Source: Rhodopseudomonas sp. BR0M22 (GTDB lineage: Bacteria > Pseudomonadota > Alphaproteobacteria > Rhizobiales > Xanthobacteraceae). From it: a stretch of DNA of 33,317 nucleotides. Both the position numbers and the translations under genes were made by a program. The DNA is taken from positions 1 to 33,317 of the forward strand of contig NZ_QUMK01000066.1 of assembly GCF_010907035.1 (NCBI RefSeq), given 5' to 3'. Position 1 is the first letter of the stretch; each line of letters starts with the position of its first letter. Below, one piece after another: positions 7,857 through 17,497 of the stretch. The notes beneath the pieces are model-generated. The model saw nothing but the letters and a program-made list of their open reading frames with translations, did not search any database and was not told where the DNA came from.

Positions 7857-8735
7857 TCAGCCGGCGCGCAGGCTGCTGAGCTTGCTGTTCGCCGACAATG
7901 ACGGCACGATCGACGGCGACGTCTTCAGGTTCGGCAGATACACGCCGCGACGCGACAGGTGTGGCTTGAACACGTCGGTGAGGCCGACCACAGTCTCGGC
8001 GGCGCCGAGGGTCAGATAACCGTCGGGCTCGAGCCGCTTGGCGATCCGCTCGAGAATCCCGACCTTGGTCGGCTGGTCGAAGTAGATCAGCACGTTGCGG
8101 CAGAACACGATGTCGAAAGTACCGAGCAACGAGAAATCGTGCAGCAGGTTGAGCTGGCGATGCTGCACCATGGCGCGGATCTCGGGGCTGAGCTCCCACA
8201 CTTCGCCGGCCTGCTTGAAGTACTTCACCAGAAGCTGGATCGGCAGGCCGCGCTGCACCTCGAACTGGCTGAACAGCCCGGACTTCGACTTCGCCAGCAC
8301 CTGCGGCGACAGATCGGTGGCGATGATCTCGAACCGCCAGCCGGCAACCGCCGGTCCAAGCTCCTTCAGCGTCATCGCGATCGAATACGGCTCCTGTCCG
8401 GTGGACGATGCCGCGCACCAGATCCGCAACGAACGCCGCGACGCGCGCGCCTGAAGCAGCGCCGGCAGCATCTCGTCGCGCAGATGATCGAACGGCATCT
8501 TGTCGCGGAAGAAGAAGGTCTCGTTGGTGGTCATCGCCTCGACAACGTCGGCGATCAGCGCTTCGGTGCCCATCCCCTTCATCTTCTGGACCAGCTCGGC
8601 GATCCCGCCGAGGCTGAACCGGCGCGCCAGCGGCAATAGCCGGCTCTCCACCAGATATTGCTTGTCGGACGACAGATCGAGGCCGGACCGTTCCTTCAGC
8701 AGCTTGCGCAGGTACTCGTAGTCGGCCGGATTCAT
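7857..8735 (-). CDS. cheR: Chemotaxis protein methyltransferase CheR
   Basis: CheR transfers methyl groups from S-adenosylmethionine to glutamates of chemoreceptors, giving adaptation opposite to CheB. The 292-residue protein has the N-terminal CheR helix domain, the conserved [17 protein letters not shown] segment (about residue 75), the SAM-binding [17 protein letters not shown] region and the NVLIYFD motif of the Rossmann domain. No C-terminal NWETF-type tether or TPR domain is present. Its ATG overlaps the cheB stop as ATGA (8732-8735), so translation is coupled; a longer in-frame start at 8804 would run far into cheB and is unlikely. It is the last gene of the cheAWYBR operon. No clear intrinsic terminator follows on this strand. 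Confidence 0.96.
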   Translation of the reverse strand: MNPADYEYLRKLLKERSGLDLSSDKQYLVESRLLPLARRFSLGGIAELVQKMKGMGTEALIADVVEAMTTNETFFFRDKMPFDHLRDEMLPALLQARASRRSLRIWCAASSTGQEPYSIAMTLKELGPAVAGWRFEIIATDLSPQVLAKSKSGLFSQFEVQRGLPIQLLVKYFKQAGEVWELSPEIRAMVQHRQLNLLHDFSLLGTFDIVFCRNVLIYFDQPTKVGILERIAKRLEPDGYLTLGAAETVVGLTDVFKPHLSRRGVYLPNLKTSPSIVPSLSANSKLSSLRAG

Positions 8736-9913
8736 GACCGATCTCCCGCGAACAGCCGCACCAGTTTCGAGCCGATCTGATTGAGCGGCAGCACCGCGGC
8801 GCAAACGCCGGCGTTGGCGACCGCGCCGGGCATGCCCCAGACCACGCTGGAGGCTTCGTCCTGGGCAATCACACTGCCACCGGCGGCGACGATGTCCTTG
8901 CCGCCACGCATCCCGTCCGACCCCATGCCGGTCAGCACCAGCGCGAGAATGCCGCCCTGCCAGACGTCGATTGCCGACATGAACAGCGGATCGACCGCGG
9001 GCTTGCAGAAATTAACCGGCGGTCCGTCGTCGAGCGCGATCACCGGGCTGCCGCCCTGCTTGGCAACGCGCATGTGCTTGCCGCCGGGGGCGAGATAGAT
9101 GTTGCCGGGCTTGATCGCCTCGCCGTCGATGCCTTCGTGCGCTGGCCGCCGGCTCGCGCGCGCGAGGTGCTCGGCCAGAATGGTGGTGAAGGTCGGCGGC
9201 ATATGCTGGGTGATGAGCACCGGGAAGCGGTCGATCACCGGCCCGATCTCAGCGACCACCGCCATCAGCGCCTGCGGACCGCCGGTCGACGAACCGATCA
9301 GCAGCACCCGCGGCGCAGTTGGGCCGAACGAACGCTTCGCCAGCGCCGCCTGGCTCGCAACGGTGTGGTGCGTATGCGCGGCTGGCGCAAGCGGAGCCGG
9401 ATGCGGATCGCGTACACGCTCGATCACCGGTGCAGCAGGCGCGGCCGATGCACGACGCCGGACCCGGCCACCGAGCGAGCGGATCTTCTGTAGCAGATCG
9501 TGCTTGAAGATGTCGGCGGCCTGCGGCTCGCGCGTGGTCTCCGGCTTCGGAATGTAGTCGGCAGCGCCGAGCGACAACGCCTTGAAGCTGATCTCCGCGT
9601 TGCGGCGGGTCAGCGTCGACGCCATGATCACCACGAGATCGCGCTTCTTGGCGAGCAGTTGCGGCAGCGCCGAAATGCCGTCGAGCTCCGGCATCTCGAT
9701 ATCGAGGACCGCAACGTCGGGCTTCACACGTTCGAGCTGGTTGACGGCGTCGAGCCCGGTGCGCAGCGAGGCGGCTACCACCATGTCGGGCTCGGCTTCG
9801 ACCCAGCGCGAGATCAAGCCGCGGATGACGACCGAATCGTCGACGATCATCACGCGCAACGGCTCGTATTGCGCCGAATTCGTAGCGGGACTACCTGCCA
9901 AAGCTACGCTCAT
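8732..9913 (-). CDS. cheB: Protein-glutamate methylesterase CheB
   Basis: CheB removes methyl groups from (and deamidates) chemoreceptors; phosphorylation of its receiver domain by CheA activates it. The 393-residue protein has an N-terminal receiver (RVMIVDDS, phospho-acceptor Asp in [13 protein letters not shown], Lys in YIPKPE), a Pro/Ala/His-rich linker, and the C-terminal esterase domain with catalytic Ser in [10 protein letters not shown], His in ITQHMP and Asp in GMGSDG. ATG 9913 is chosen because it gives the N-terminus MSVALAGS known in related CheB proteins; a TTG at 9928 is in frame but weak, and neither has a good Shine-Dalgarno. It overlaps cheR by 4 bp and follows cheY by 78 bp. 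Confidence 0.96.
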   Translation of the reverse strand: MSVALAGSPATNSAQYEPLRVMIVDDSVVIRGLISRWVEAEPDMVVAASLRTGLDAVNQLERVKPDVAVLDIEMPELDGISALPQLLAKKRDLVVIMASTLTRRNAEISFKALSLGAADYIPKPETTREPQAADIFKHDLLQKIRSLGGRVRRRASAAPAAPVIERVRDPHPAPLAPAAHTHHTVASQAALAKRSFGPTAPRVLLIGSSTGGPQALMAVVAEIGPVIDRFPVLITQHMPPTFTTILAEHLARASRRPAHEGIDGEAIKPGNIYLAPGGKHMRVAKQGGSPVIALDDGPPVNFCKPAVDPLFMSAIDVWQGGILALVLTGMGSDGMRGGKDIVAAGGSVIAQDEASSVVWGMPGAVANAGVCAAVLPLNQIGSKLVRLFAGDRS

Positions 9914-9991
9914 AGAACACCGACGCAACGCATACTTATACTCCCCGTCGCGTCCCCGAACGCGGCGTCAAAACCGACCTTCCGACCCCCG

Positions 9992-10357
<366 letters not shown>

Positions 10358-10424
10358 TTTCTGCCTCTGTCAGTTCCCGCCCGGTTGGGCAGTTCGTGCG
10401 GTTAAGCCGAGACCACCTCAGCCG

Positions 10425-10925
10425 TTAAGCAGCGATACGTTGGTTTGCGATTTCGAGGACTTTGTCGACGTCGAGGACGACCATGAGCTGTCCGTCGAGG
10501 CGATGGACGCCGTTGGCGAAGGATGCCATGCGGGGGTCGAGGTTGACCGGGTTGGTCTCGCGGCCCTCGTCCGGCAGGGTCAGGACTTCGCCGATGGAGT
10601 CGATCAGAAGGCCGTAGGATTCGCCGCGCAGATCGACGCCCATCGCCATCGGCGGCTTGCCGTCGTCGTTCTTGGGCAGGCCGAGACGGGCCCGCATGTC
10701 GATCGCGGTGACGATCCGGCCGCGCAGGTTCAGCACGCCGGCGACGTCGTCCGGCGCCAGCGGCACCCGGGTCAGCCGTTCCGGCATGAACACGTCCTGC
10801 ACCCGGGAGATCGGCAGCCCGAACAGCTGACCGCCGATCATCGCGGTGGCGAACTGGGTGGTGTTGCCGCTGATTGCGCCGATGCTGCGGGTCATCGCGG
10901 GGGTGTCCTTCCTGGTCTCGCTCAT
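10425..10925 (-). CDS. cheW: Chemotaxis adaptor protein CheW
   Basis: CheW links chemoreceptors to the kinase CheA. The 166-residue product begins with about 25 variable residues and then a full CheW fold: FATAMIGGQLFGLPISRVQDVF, the conserved VAGVLNLRGRIVTAIDMRARLGL block and the YGLLIDSIGEVLTL segment. The start ATG 10925 overlaps the cheA stop by 4 bp (ATGA), indicating translational coupling. It is the second gene of the leftward che operon. Confidence 0.96.
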   Translation of the reverse strand: MSETRKDTPAMTRSIGAISGNTTQFATAMIGGQLFGLPISRVQDVFMPERLTRVPLAPDDVAGVLNLRGRIVTAIDMRARLGLPKNDDGKPPMAMGVDLRGESYGLLIDSIGEVLTLPDEGRETNPVNLDPRMASFANGVHRLDGQLMVVLDVDKVLEIANQRIAA

Positions 10926-13744
10926 GCCGCCTGCTCCACCAGCACTTCGGGCGTCGTATGGGCCGTGGTCTGCTCCTTCAGCGCCGCGATCAGCCCGGGA
11001 CGGTCGAACTTGGCGATGTAGTCGGTCAGGCCCGCCTGACGGCCGCGCTCGATCGCCGCCGGCGACACTAGCGACGACAGCGCGATCACCGGCAGGTTCG
11101 ACATCTTGGCATCGGCCCGGATCGTCTCGGCGAACTCGAAGCCGTTCATCTCGGGCATCTCGATGTCGGTCAGGATCACGTCGAACTGCGCGCCCGAGCG
11201 CAGCACCGACAGGCCCTCGACCGCAGAGGTCGCCACCCGCACCTTGTAGCCCGCCGCCTTCAGCACCGGGCCCAGCATGTTGCGGAAGAACGCACTGTCG
11301 TCGACCAGCAGCACCGAGCGCGTGGTCATCGCCTGCTTCATCTCCTTGCGCGACAGCCAGTCCGAGAACGCCATGGGGAGGAAGTGGGCGACGTCGATCA
11401 CTTCGGTGGCCTGGCCCTTGATCACCGCAGAGCCCAGAATGCCCTCGCGGCTGGAGCCGACCTGGATGTGCAGATGCTCCTCGACGATGTCGACGATCTC
11501 GTCGACCACAAGGCCCATCGAACGGTCCTCGTCGGCGAACACCAGGATCGGCTGCACCCCGCTGGACGCCACCGTGACGCCTTCCATCAGCACGAGCGGC
11601 ATCAGCTGGTCGCGGTACTGCACCATGTAGCGGCCGTTCGACATCTCGATCTTGTCGGAGGCGATCTCTTCCAGCCGCGTCACCAGCGACAGCGGCACCG
11701 CCTTCGGCTGGTTCGAGCCGGCGCGGAACACGAGCAGCGAGGTGAGCTGTTCGGCCGAGGCGTTGCGGCTCGCCGCCGCCTGATCGGAGATGTCGTGCTG
11801 CGCCGACACCGCGGTGCCGAGCGCCTGCGCGATCCCGTTCGGATCGACGATCATGATTACCGCGCCGTCGCCCAGGATGGTGTTGCCCGAGAACATCCCG
11901 ATGTGACGCAGCTTGGTCGACATCGGCTTGACGACGATTTCTTCGGTGTGGAACACGCCGTCGACCACGATGCCGAAGGTCTGGCTGCCGACCTGGGTCA
12001 CCACGATGAAGCCGTTCTCCGGCTCGCTGTTGGTGCCCTCGTCGATGCCGAGCAGCTTCTTCAGATGGATCAGCGGCAGCAGCTTGTCGCGCAATCTGAG
12101 GACGGGCGTGTCCTTGATCCGCTCGATGCGGTGCTCGGAGTTGGCCCGCGCCCGAACCAGTTCGACCACCGCCAGCTGCGGGATCGCGAACCGGTCGCCG
12201 CCGGCCTCCACGATCAGCGCCGACACGATCGCAAGCGTCAGCGGGATCTTGATGGTGATGGCCGAGCCTTCGCCCGCCACCGACTTCACTTCAATCGTGC
12301 CGCCGATCTGGTCGATATTGGTCCGCACCACGTCCATGCCGACGCCGCGGCCCGACACCGAGGTGACGGCGGCGGCGGTCGAGAACCCGGGCGCGAAGAT
12401 GAACTTGTGGATCTGCGCCTCGGTCATCTTCTCGAGTTCGGCCTCGGTGACCAGGCCGTTGGCGAGCGCCTTGGCCTTGATCTTCTCGGTGTCGAGCCCG
12501 CGGCCGTTGTCGGCGATGCAGATCACGATGTGGCCGCCCTCGTGATAGGCGGACAGCCGGATGGTGCCCTGCTCGGGCTTGCCGGCCCGCACCCGCTCCT
12601 CGGTCTTCTCCAGACCGTGGTCGGCGGAGTTGCGCACCATGTGGGTGAGCGGATCCTTGATCAGGTCGAGCACCTGGCGGTCGAGCTCGGTGTCGGCACC
12701 GTGCATCTCCAGCTCGATGTGCTTGCCGAGTTCGGCGGCCAGATCGCGCACGATCCGTGGCAGCTTCTGCCAGGCGTTGCCGATCGGCTGCATTCGGGTC
12801 TTCATCACCCCGTCCTGCAGCTCGGCCGTCACCGTCGACAGCCGCTGCAGCGGCACCTTGAACTCGTTGTCCTCGTGGCGACGGCTGATCTCGAGCAACT
12901 GGTTACGGGTCAGCACCAGCTCCGACACCATCGTCATCAGGTGTTCGAGGGTATCGACATTGACCCGGATCGACTGATTGGCGACGCCGCCGCCGGCTCC
13001 GCCCTCGGTCGCGCCTTCAGCTTCGCCGCCGGACTTCTTGGCCGCGGGCTTGGCGGTCTTCGGCTTGGCGGCCGACTTCGGCTCGGGCTGCGCGGCTTCG
13101 GCCACAGCTTGCGCCTCCTCGGCCACCGGCTGCAGCGGCGGCGAGGCCATCTCGATCTCGGTCTCGCGGAAGGCGCGCTCCAGCTCGTCGAGCGACACTT
13201 CGCCCGGCCGCAGCGGACGCTCCAGCGTCTGCTCCACCAGCGTGCCTGCGGTCGAATTGGAATTGGCCGCCACCACCGCGGCAGGCAAGTCGGCTTCGGT
13301 CTCGGCTTCCTCTTCGGCCTCGGCCACAGCTTCCGGCGCCGCGCCGAGCTCGGCTGCGATCTCCTCCGCGCTGCGCATCGACAGCCGCTCCAGCTCCCCG
13401 CTCAGATCGCCGTCGTCGCCTTCCGGCTCGGCCTGGGTCGCTTCGAGCTGCGTCAGAATCTCCTTCAGGCGGTCGATCGTGGTCAGGATCAGCGTCACCG
13501 CCTCCCCGGTCACCGGCATCCCGTCCCGGAATTTGCCCATCAACGTCTCGGCCGCGTGCGCCAGCGCCTCCAGCCGCGGCAGCCCCAGAAAACCGCACGT
13601 CCCCTTGATGGTGTGAACAAGACGGAAAATATTGTCCAATATCTTCGCGTTGTTCGGCTCCTGCTCGAACCGGACCAACTGATTGTCGACCGTGTCAAGG
13701 CTCTCGAAGGTCTCCGTCAGAAACTCACGAAGAAGATCGTCCAT
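10922..13744 (-). CDS. cheA: Hybrid chemotaxis histidine kinase CheA with C-terminal receiver
   Basis: CheA autophosphorylates on the Hpt histidine in response to receptors and passes phosphate to CheY and CheB. The 940-residue protein is longer than the usual ~650-750. Visible order: Hpt domain with His44 (LVHTIKGTCGFLGL); long acidic/Ala-Lys linker (about 130-250) instead of a clear P2 domain; dimerisation helices with TLEHLMTMVSELVLTRNQL; HATPase domain with N box DPLTHMVRNSADHGLE and G boxes (DNGRGLD, SGRGVGMDVV); a CheW-like domain (about 550-670); a second CheW-like segment (about 675-790); and a receiver with phospho-acceptor Asp in VILTDIEMPEMNG (about 815-930). First gene of cheAWYBR. 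The receiver may act as a phosphate sink or feedback element (inference from other hybrid CheA proteins). Confidence 0.96.
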   Translation of the reverse strand: MDDLLREFLTETFESLDTVDNQLVRFEQEPNNAKILDNIFRLVHTIKGTCGFLGLPRLEALAHAAETLMGKFRDGMPVTGEAVTLILTTIDRLKEILTQLEATQAEPEGDDGDLSGELERLSMRSAEEIAAELGAAPEAVAEAEEEAETEADLPAAVVAANSNSTAGTLVEQTLERPLRPGEVSLDELERAFRETEIEMASPPLQPVAEEAQAVAEAAQPEPKSAAKPKTAKPAAKKSGGEAEGATEGGAGGGVANQSIRVNVDTLEHLMTMVSELVLTRNQLLEISRRHEDNEFKVPLQRLSTVTAELQDGVMKTRMQPIGNAWQKLPRIVRDLAAELGKHIELEMHGADTELDRQVLDLIKDPLTHMVRNSADHGLEKTEERVRAGKPEQGTIRLSAYHEGGHIVICIADNGRGLDTEKIKAKALANGLVTEAELEKMTEAQIHKFIFAPGFSTAAAVTSVSGRGVGMDVVRTNIDQIGGTIEVKSVAGEGSAITIKIPLTLAIVSALIVEAGGDRFAIPQLAVVELVRARANSEHRIERIKDTPVLRLRDKLLPLIHLKKLLGIDEGTNSEPENGFIVVTQVGSQTFGIVVDGVFHTEEIVVKPMSTKLRHIGMFSGNTILGDGAVIMIVDPNGIAQALGTAVSAQHDISDQAAASRNASAEQLTSLLVFRAGSNQPKAVPLSLVTRLEEIASDKIEMSNGRYMVQYRDQLMPLVLMEGVTVASSGVQPILVFADEDRSMGLVVDEIVDIVEEHLHIQVGSSREGILGSAVIKGQATEVIDVAHFLPMAFSDWLSRKEMKQAMTTRSVLLVDDSAFFRNMLGPVLKAAGYKVRVATSAVEGLSVLRSGAQFDVILTDIEMPEMNGFEFAETIRADAKMSNLPVIALSSLVSPAAIERGRQAGLTDYIAKFDRPGLIAALKEQTTAHTTPEVLVEQAA

Positions 13745-14078
13745 ACGCGTAACGCCTCTCGCCTGAACCCGTGCCGACCGGACAGACTTCGGCTCAGCGA
13801 GCGCGAACGACGTCCAATGCCAGCCTTAGCGCCCTGCCGCCTACGCTCTCGTTAATTTTGCGCCACGTAGGAGTACGAAGTTAAGCCCGCCAAATCGCGG
13901 CCCGCTCTGCCTCCGCAGGACTTCGTCCGATTGAATGACCATCGACATCGGATCGCTACCAGCGCGAGGGCCCGCGCGCGCAGGGCACCCAATCGAACGC
14001 GCCTTTGCTAATTTTCTGGACTGTGGGCATTTCGGGCGTGAGCGGCGCCTTAGCGGCTACAGCGCCACGCCGATGTCA
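13745..14078. other. Gene-free region upstream of cheA
   Basis: No gene or terminator is evident. The promoter of the leftward che operon should lie here. ACGAAGTTAAG at 13875-13885 is the reverse complement of an 11-mer (CTTAACTTCGT) that forms the left part of the CtrA-like box before fliI, so a shared regulator such as CtrA is possible. TTAA also occurs at 13852-13855, but no full TTAA-N7-TTAA was found. Confidence 0.4.
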
Positions 14079-14582
14079 TCAGCCGTTGCGCTCGAAACGG
14101 GGCCCGCACACTTCGCCCCAGGAATGCACGATCGGCAGTCCGGCCACCGTGCTGCGTAGATTGGCGAGCGAAATTCGAAGCGCGGCGAGGTCGATCGGCT
14201 TGGGAAAGCTCTGCAGAAGTTCCATACCGAGCGACTTGGCGAGATCGCGCGAGGCGCGGCGATGTTGCGAATTCATGCCGCTGATGACGATCATCGGGCC
14301 ATCGTATTTGACCGCCGCCATCGCCCGCATCACGTCGGCGCCGTCACCGTCTTCGAGCTTCAGATCCAGTGTGATGCAGTCGAAATGCTTGACCCGGACC
14401 AGCGCCGTACCCTCGGCACAGGACTCCGCATGGGTCACCATGTAGCCGGCCTTTTCGGCCGCACCGGCAATCAGCATGCGTTGCGTGGCATCGTCGTCGA
14501 CGACGAGCAGATCGAGCAGTCCGAGCAACTTGTCCGCTTGTGGATCGGCATGCTCCCCGACGGGACATTGATCGCTCCGCAT
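14079..14582 (-). CDS. Stand-alone response regulator receiver protein
   Basis: This 167-residue protein consists of one receiver domain with about 23 extra N-terminal residues. The acidic pocket is DLLVVDDD (D29-D31), the likely phospho-acceptor is D73 in CITLDLKLEDGDG, and the conserved Lys is K128 in SFPKPID. No output domain follows; about 38 residues after the Lys form the last helix and a tail. ATG 14582 has GGGAGGA eight bases upstream. It lies 335 bp upstream of cheA on the same strand, so it may take part in chemotaxis signalling or act with another kinase; the partner is not in the window. A TTAACCCT (one mismatch from the CtrA half site) lies about 60 bp upstream. Confidence 0.88.
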   Translation of the reverse strand: MRSDQCPVGEHADPQADKLLGLLDLLVVDDDATQRMLIAGAAEKAGYMVTHAESCAEGTALVRVKHFDCITLDLKLEDGDGADVMRAMAAVKYDGPMIVISGMNSQHRRASRDLAKSLGMELLQSFPKPIDLAALRISLANLRSTVAGLPIVHSWGEVCGPRFERNG

Positions 14583-14711
14583 CGCTCGGTCCTCCCAGAT
14601 CCTCCGATCGCCGAGCTATAGCGGACCTGCTGCAACCCAGGGTTAATAAGATACCTCAACGACCCGCGATCGCAGTTCCGCCTGCGCGAGTGGTTGACGG
14701 CTGCTTGACCG

Positions 14712-14742
14712 GGCCGGCGCAATTGTCAGGATCGCGCCGGCC
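14712..14742 (-). terminator. Possible terminator hairpin after phosphoketolase
   Basis: Perfect 9-bp arms GGCCGGCGC / GCGCCGGCC with a 13-nt loop lie 14 bp past the phosphoketolase stop. There is no T-tract, so it is a weak or factor-assisted terminator, or a 3'-end stabilising hairpin. Confidence 0.45.
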
Positions 14743-14756
14743 GGTTCGTGAGCGGA

Positions 14757-17108
14757 TCAGGCCGACCAGCGCCAATCGCGCACTTCCGGCATGTCGTCGC
14801 CGTGCTCGCCGACATACAGCTTGTGGCGCTGGATGGTCGCCCAGTAGCGCGCGGTGGCGACGTCACGCTGGTCGGCAAGCCGCGGAACGCGCAGGATCGC
14901 GTCGAGCGCCAGCCGATAACGATCGAGATCGTTCAGCACCACCATGTCGAACGGCGTCGTGGTGGTGCCCTCCTCCTTGTAGCCGCGGACATGGATGTTG
15001 ACGTGGTTGCGGCGGCGGTAGGTCAGCCGGTGGATCAGCCAGGGATAGCCGTGGAAGGCGAAGATCACCGGCTTGTCGGTGGTGAACAGCTCGTCGAAGC
15101 GGCGATCGTCCATACCGTGCGGATGCTCGGAGCTCGGCTGCAGCACCATCAGGTCGACCACGTTGACGACGCGGATCTTGATGTCCGGGACGTACTGGCG
15201 CAGCAGCGTCACCGCCGCCAGGGTCTCCACCGTCGGCACATCGCCCGCACAGGCCATCACCACATCGGGCTCGCCCTCGTCGCTGGCCCAATGCCAGATC
15301 CCGGCTCCTGTCGTGCAGTGCCGAACGGCGGCGTCGATGTCGAGCCACTGCCACTCCGGCTGCTTGCCGGCAACGATCAGGTTGACGTAGTTGCGGCTGC
15401 GCAGACAGTGGTCGGCCACCGACAGCAGACAGTTGGCATCCGGCGGCAGATAGATCCGCACCACGTTCGCTTTCTTGTTGGCGACGTGATCGATGAAGCC
15501 GGGATCCTGGTGCGAAAAGCCGTTGTGATCCTGGCGCCAGACGTGCGACGTCAACAGATAGTTCAGCGACGCGATCGGCTTCCGCCACGGGATCGTGGCG
15601 CAGGCCTTCAGCCATTTGGCGTGCTGATTGAACATCGAGTCGACGATGTGGATGAAAGCCTCGTAGCACGAGAAGAATCCGTGGCGGCCGGTCAGCAGAT
15701 AGCCTTCGAGCCAGCCCTGGCACAGATGCTCGCTGAGCACCTCCATCACACGGCCGTCGGGGCCGAGATTGACGTCGACATCCTCGATCGCCGCCATCCA
15801 CTCCTTTGGCGAGACCTGCAGCACCGCGTCGAGCCGGTTCGACGCGGTCTCGTCCGGACCGAACAGCCGGAAGTTCTCGCTCTCGAGGCTGTTCTTCATC
15901 ACGTCGCGCAGGAACGTGCCGAGCACTCGCGTCGCTTCCGCCTTCAGCGAGCCCGGCCCGGCCAGCGTCACCGCGTAGTCGTGGAAATCCGGCAGCGACA
16001 ACGGCTCCAACAGCTCGCCGCCATTGGCGTGCGGATTGGCGCTCATTCGGCGGCGGCCGGTCGGCGCCAGCGCCTGCAGTTCGTCGCGCAGCTTCCCGGT
16101 GGCGTCGAACAGCTCTTCAGGGCGATAGCTGCGCATCCAGTCTTCGAGCAGCGTCAGATGTTCGGGGCTCTTGAAGTCGGCGATCGGCACCTGATGGGCG
16201 CGCCAGGTGCCTTCGACCGGTTTGCCGTCGACCTGCTTGGGACCGGTCCAGCCCTTCGGCGTGCGCAGCACGATCATCGGCCAGCGCGGCCGCTCGGTCG
16301 CGCCGTGATGGCGCGCTTTGTCTTGAATGTCCTTGATCTCGCCGAGCACGCGCTCCAGCGTCGCGGCCAATGTCTGATGCACCATCGCCGGATCGTCGCC
16401 TTCGACGATGTGCGGCTCGTAGCCGTAGCCGCGCATCAGATCGGTCAGCTCCTGCGGCGTGATCCGCGCCAATACGGTCGGGTTGGCGATCTTGAAGCCG
16501 TTCAGATGCAGGATCGGCAGCACCGCGCCGTCGCGCGCCGGATTGAGAAACTTGTTGGAGTGCCAGCTCGTCGCCAGCGCGCCGGTCTCGGCTTCGCCGT
16601 CGCCGACCACGCAGGCGACGATCAGGTTCGGATTGTCGAACGCGGCGCCGAACGCATGCGCCAGCGAGTAGCCGAGTTCACCACCTTCGTGAATCGAGCC
16701 GGGCGTTTCCGGCGAGACATGGCTCGGCACGCCGTGCGGCCAGGAGAACTGCCGGAACAGCCGCTGCATACCGTTGCGGCTGCGCTCGATCGCCGGATAG
16801 CGCTCGGTGTAGGTCCCTTCCAGATACGCGTTGGCGACCAGGCCCGGCCCGCCGTGGCCTGGTCCGATGATGTAGATCATGTCGAGGTCGTGCGCGGTGA
16901 TCAGCCGGTTGAGATGCACGTACAGCATGTTGAGGCCGGGGGTCGTCCCCCAGTGTCCGAGCAGGCGCGGCTTGATGTGTTCGAGCTGCAGCTTCTGCTC
17001 GAGTAGCGGATTGTCCTGCAGATAGATCTGTCCGACCGACAGATAGTTGGCGGCGCGCCAATAGGCGTCCATCTTCTGCAACAGATCTTTGGACAATACG
17101 TCGGACAT
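14757..17108 (-). CDS. xfp: Xylulose-5-phosphate/fructose-6-phosphate phosphoketolase
   Basis: This thiamine-diphosphate enzyme splits xylulose 5-phosphate (and often fructose 6-phosphate) with phosphate into acetyl-phosphate plus glyceraldehyde 3-phosphate or erythrose 4-phosphate. The 783-residue length fits. Both family signatures are present: EGGELGY at 141-147 and a DNP...GDGEAETG stretch ending at 169-176; GPGHGGPG (82-89) and [12 protein letters not shown] are further XFP hallmarks. Three consecutive ATG codons occur (17114, 17111, 17108); GGAG at 17115-17118 is best spaced for the third. No acetate kinase or phosphotransacetylase gene is adjacent. The upstream region holds a TGTC-N10-GACA palindrome and, farther up, two FixK/FNR boxes shared with the divergent BON gene. 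This suggests a role in redox or carbon balance during anaerobic or phototrophic growth (inference). Confidence 0.96.
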   Translation of the reverse strand: MSDVLSKDLLQKMDAYWRAANYLSVGQIYLQDNPLLEQKLQLEHIKPRLLGHWGTTPGLNMLYVHLNRLITAHDLDMIYIIGPGHGGPGLVANAYLEGTYTERYPAIERSRNGMQRLFRQFSWPHGVPSHVSPETPGSIHEGGELGYSLAHAFGAAFDNPNLIVACVVGDGEAETGALATSWHSNKFLNPARDGAVLPILHLNGFKIANPTVLARITPQELTDLMRGYGYEPHIVEGDDPAMVHQTLAATLERVLGEIKDIQDKARHHGATERPRWPMIVLRTPKGWTGPKQVDGKPVEGTWRAHQVPIADFKSPEHLTLLEDWMRSYRPEELFDATGKLRDELQALAPTGRRRMSANPHANGGELLEPLSLPDFHDYAVTLAGPGSLKAEATRVLGTFLRDVMKNSLESENFRLFGPDETASNRLDAVLQVSPKEWMAAIEDVDVNLGPDGRVMEVLSEHLCQGWLEGYLLTGRHGFFSCYEAFIHIVDSMFNQHAKWLKACATIPWRKPIASLNYLLTSHVWRQDHNGFSHQDPGFIDHVANKKANVVRIYLPPDANCLLSVADHCLRSRNYVNLIVAGKQPEWQWLDIDAAVRHCTTGAGIWHWASDEGEPDVVMACAGDVPTVETLAAVTLLRQYVPDIKIRVVNVVDLMVLQPSSEHPHGMDDRRFDELFTTDKPVIFAFHGYPWLIHRLTYRRRNHVNIHVRGYKEEGTTTTPFDMVVLNDLDRYRLALDAILRVPRLADQRDVATARYWATIQRHKLYVGEHGDDMPEVRDWRWSA

Positions 17109-17238
17109 CATCATCTCCAGATTATCGGGCAGGTGTGCGCCGGATTGGCGCTGGTGCGGGGACTTGTCCCGCAGGCGGGTTTGCTTCCACGTCGGCTCGG
17201 CGCGGCGCGCCCCCGCGCACGGCGATGATGGACGCAAA

Positions 17239-17296
17239 CAATGTCAGCATTGCGTGACATAGTCATGCGCGAACGCTACGCAATGTGAGCGTTCCT
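17239..17296. repeat. Interleaved direct and inverted repeats upstream of xfp
   Basis: CAATGTCAGCATT (17239-17251) recurs as CAATGTGAGCGTT (17281-17293), 42 bp apart. The first copy contains the palindrome CAATG-TCAG-CATTG. GAACGCT (17271-17277) and AGCGTTC (17288-17294) form a perfect 7-bp inverted repeat with a 10-bp spacer. Such phased repeats suggest cooperative regulator binding. Confidence 0.45.
17242..17259. promoter_or_regulatory. PpsR/CrtJ-type palindrome upstream of xfp
   Basis: TGTC-AGCATTGCGT-GACA exactly fits the TGT-N12-ACA (TGTC-N10-GACA) consensus of the photosynthesis repressor PpsR/CrtJ. It is 134 bp upstream of the xfp start. Only one copy is present, whereas PpsR usually binds pairs, so function is uncertain. 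Confidence 0.4.
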
Positions 17297-17386
17297 GCAG
17301 CAACTGTCGCGACGATCGCTTCGCGCGCATGCGAGACATGCATCGACGCCGAACAGCGTGCCGCAGCGGGCGAACCGGCACGATAT

Positions 17387-17433
17387 TTGATGCGGATCAA
17401 TCGCGGCGGTGTCTCGTTGTTGATTCTGATCAA
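17387..17433. promoter_or_regulatory. Two perfect FixK/FNR boxes
   Basis: TTGAT-GCGG-ATCAA at 17387-17400 and TTGAT-TCTG-ATCAA at 17420-17433 both match the perfect FNR/FixK palindrome, with centres 33 bp apart (about three helical turns). The second box is centred about 72 bp before the BON start. The first could serve the divergent xfp gene. The rest of the gene-free gap 17109-17497 holds the repeats listed separately. Confidence 0.8.
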
Positions 17434-17497
17434 TGTGTTTGTAGGACGAGACACCAAGATGCCGCGCGTCAGCGTAGCGGTACTCTCGAGGCCACGA

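Noticed and set aside
11384-13855. 823-codon plus-strand frame opposite cheA
   Set aside because: Antisense of a strongly recognisable CheA; its composition (His, Asp, Arg, Leu) is typical of a shadow frame.
14748-17006. 752-codon plus-strand frame opposite phosphoketolase
   Set aside because: Shadow of xfp with no recognisable domain.
17272-17295. GGAAC-N15-CGTT on the minus strand upstream of xfp as an EcfG promoter
   Set aside because: The spacer is 15, shorter than the usual 16-17, and the bases are explained by the GAACGCT/AGCGTTC inverted repeat. Kept only as a weak possibility.
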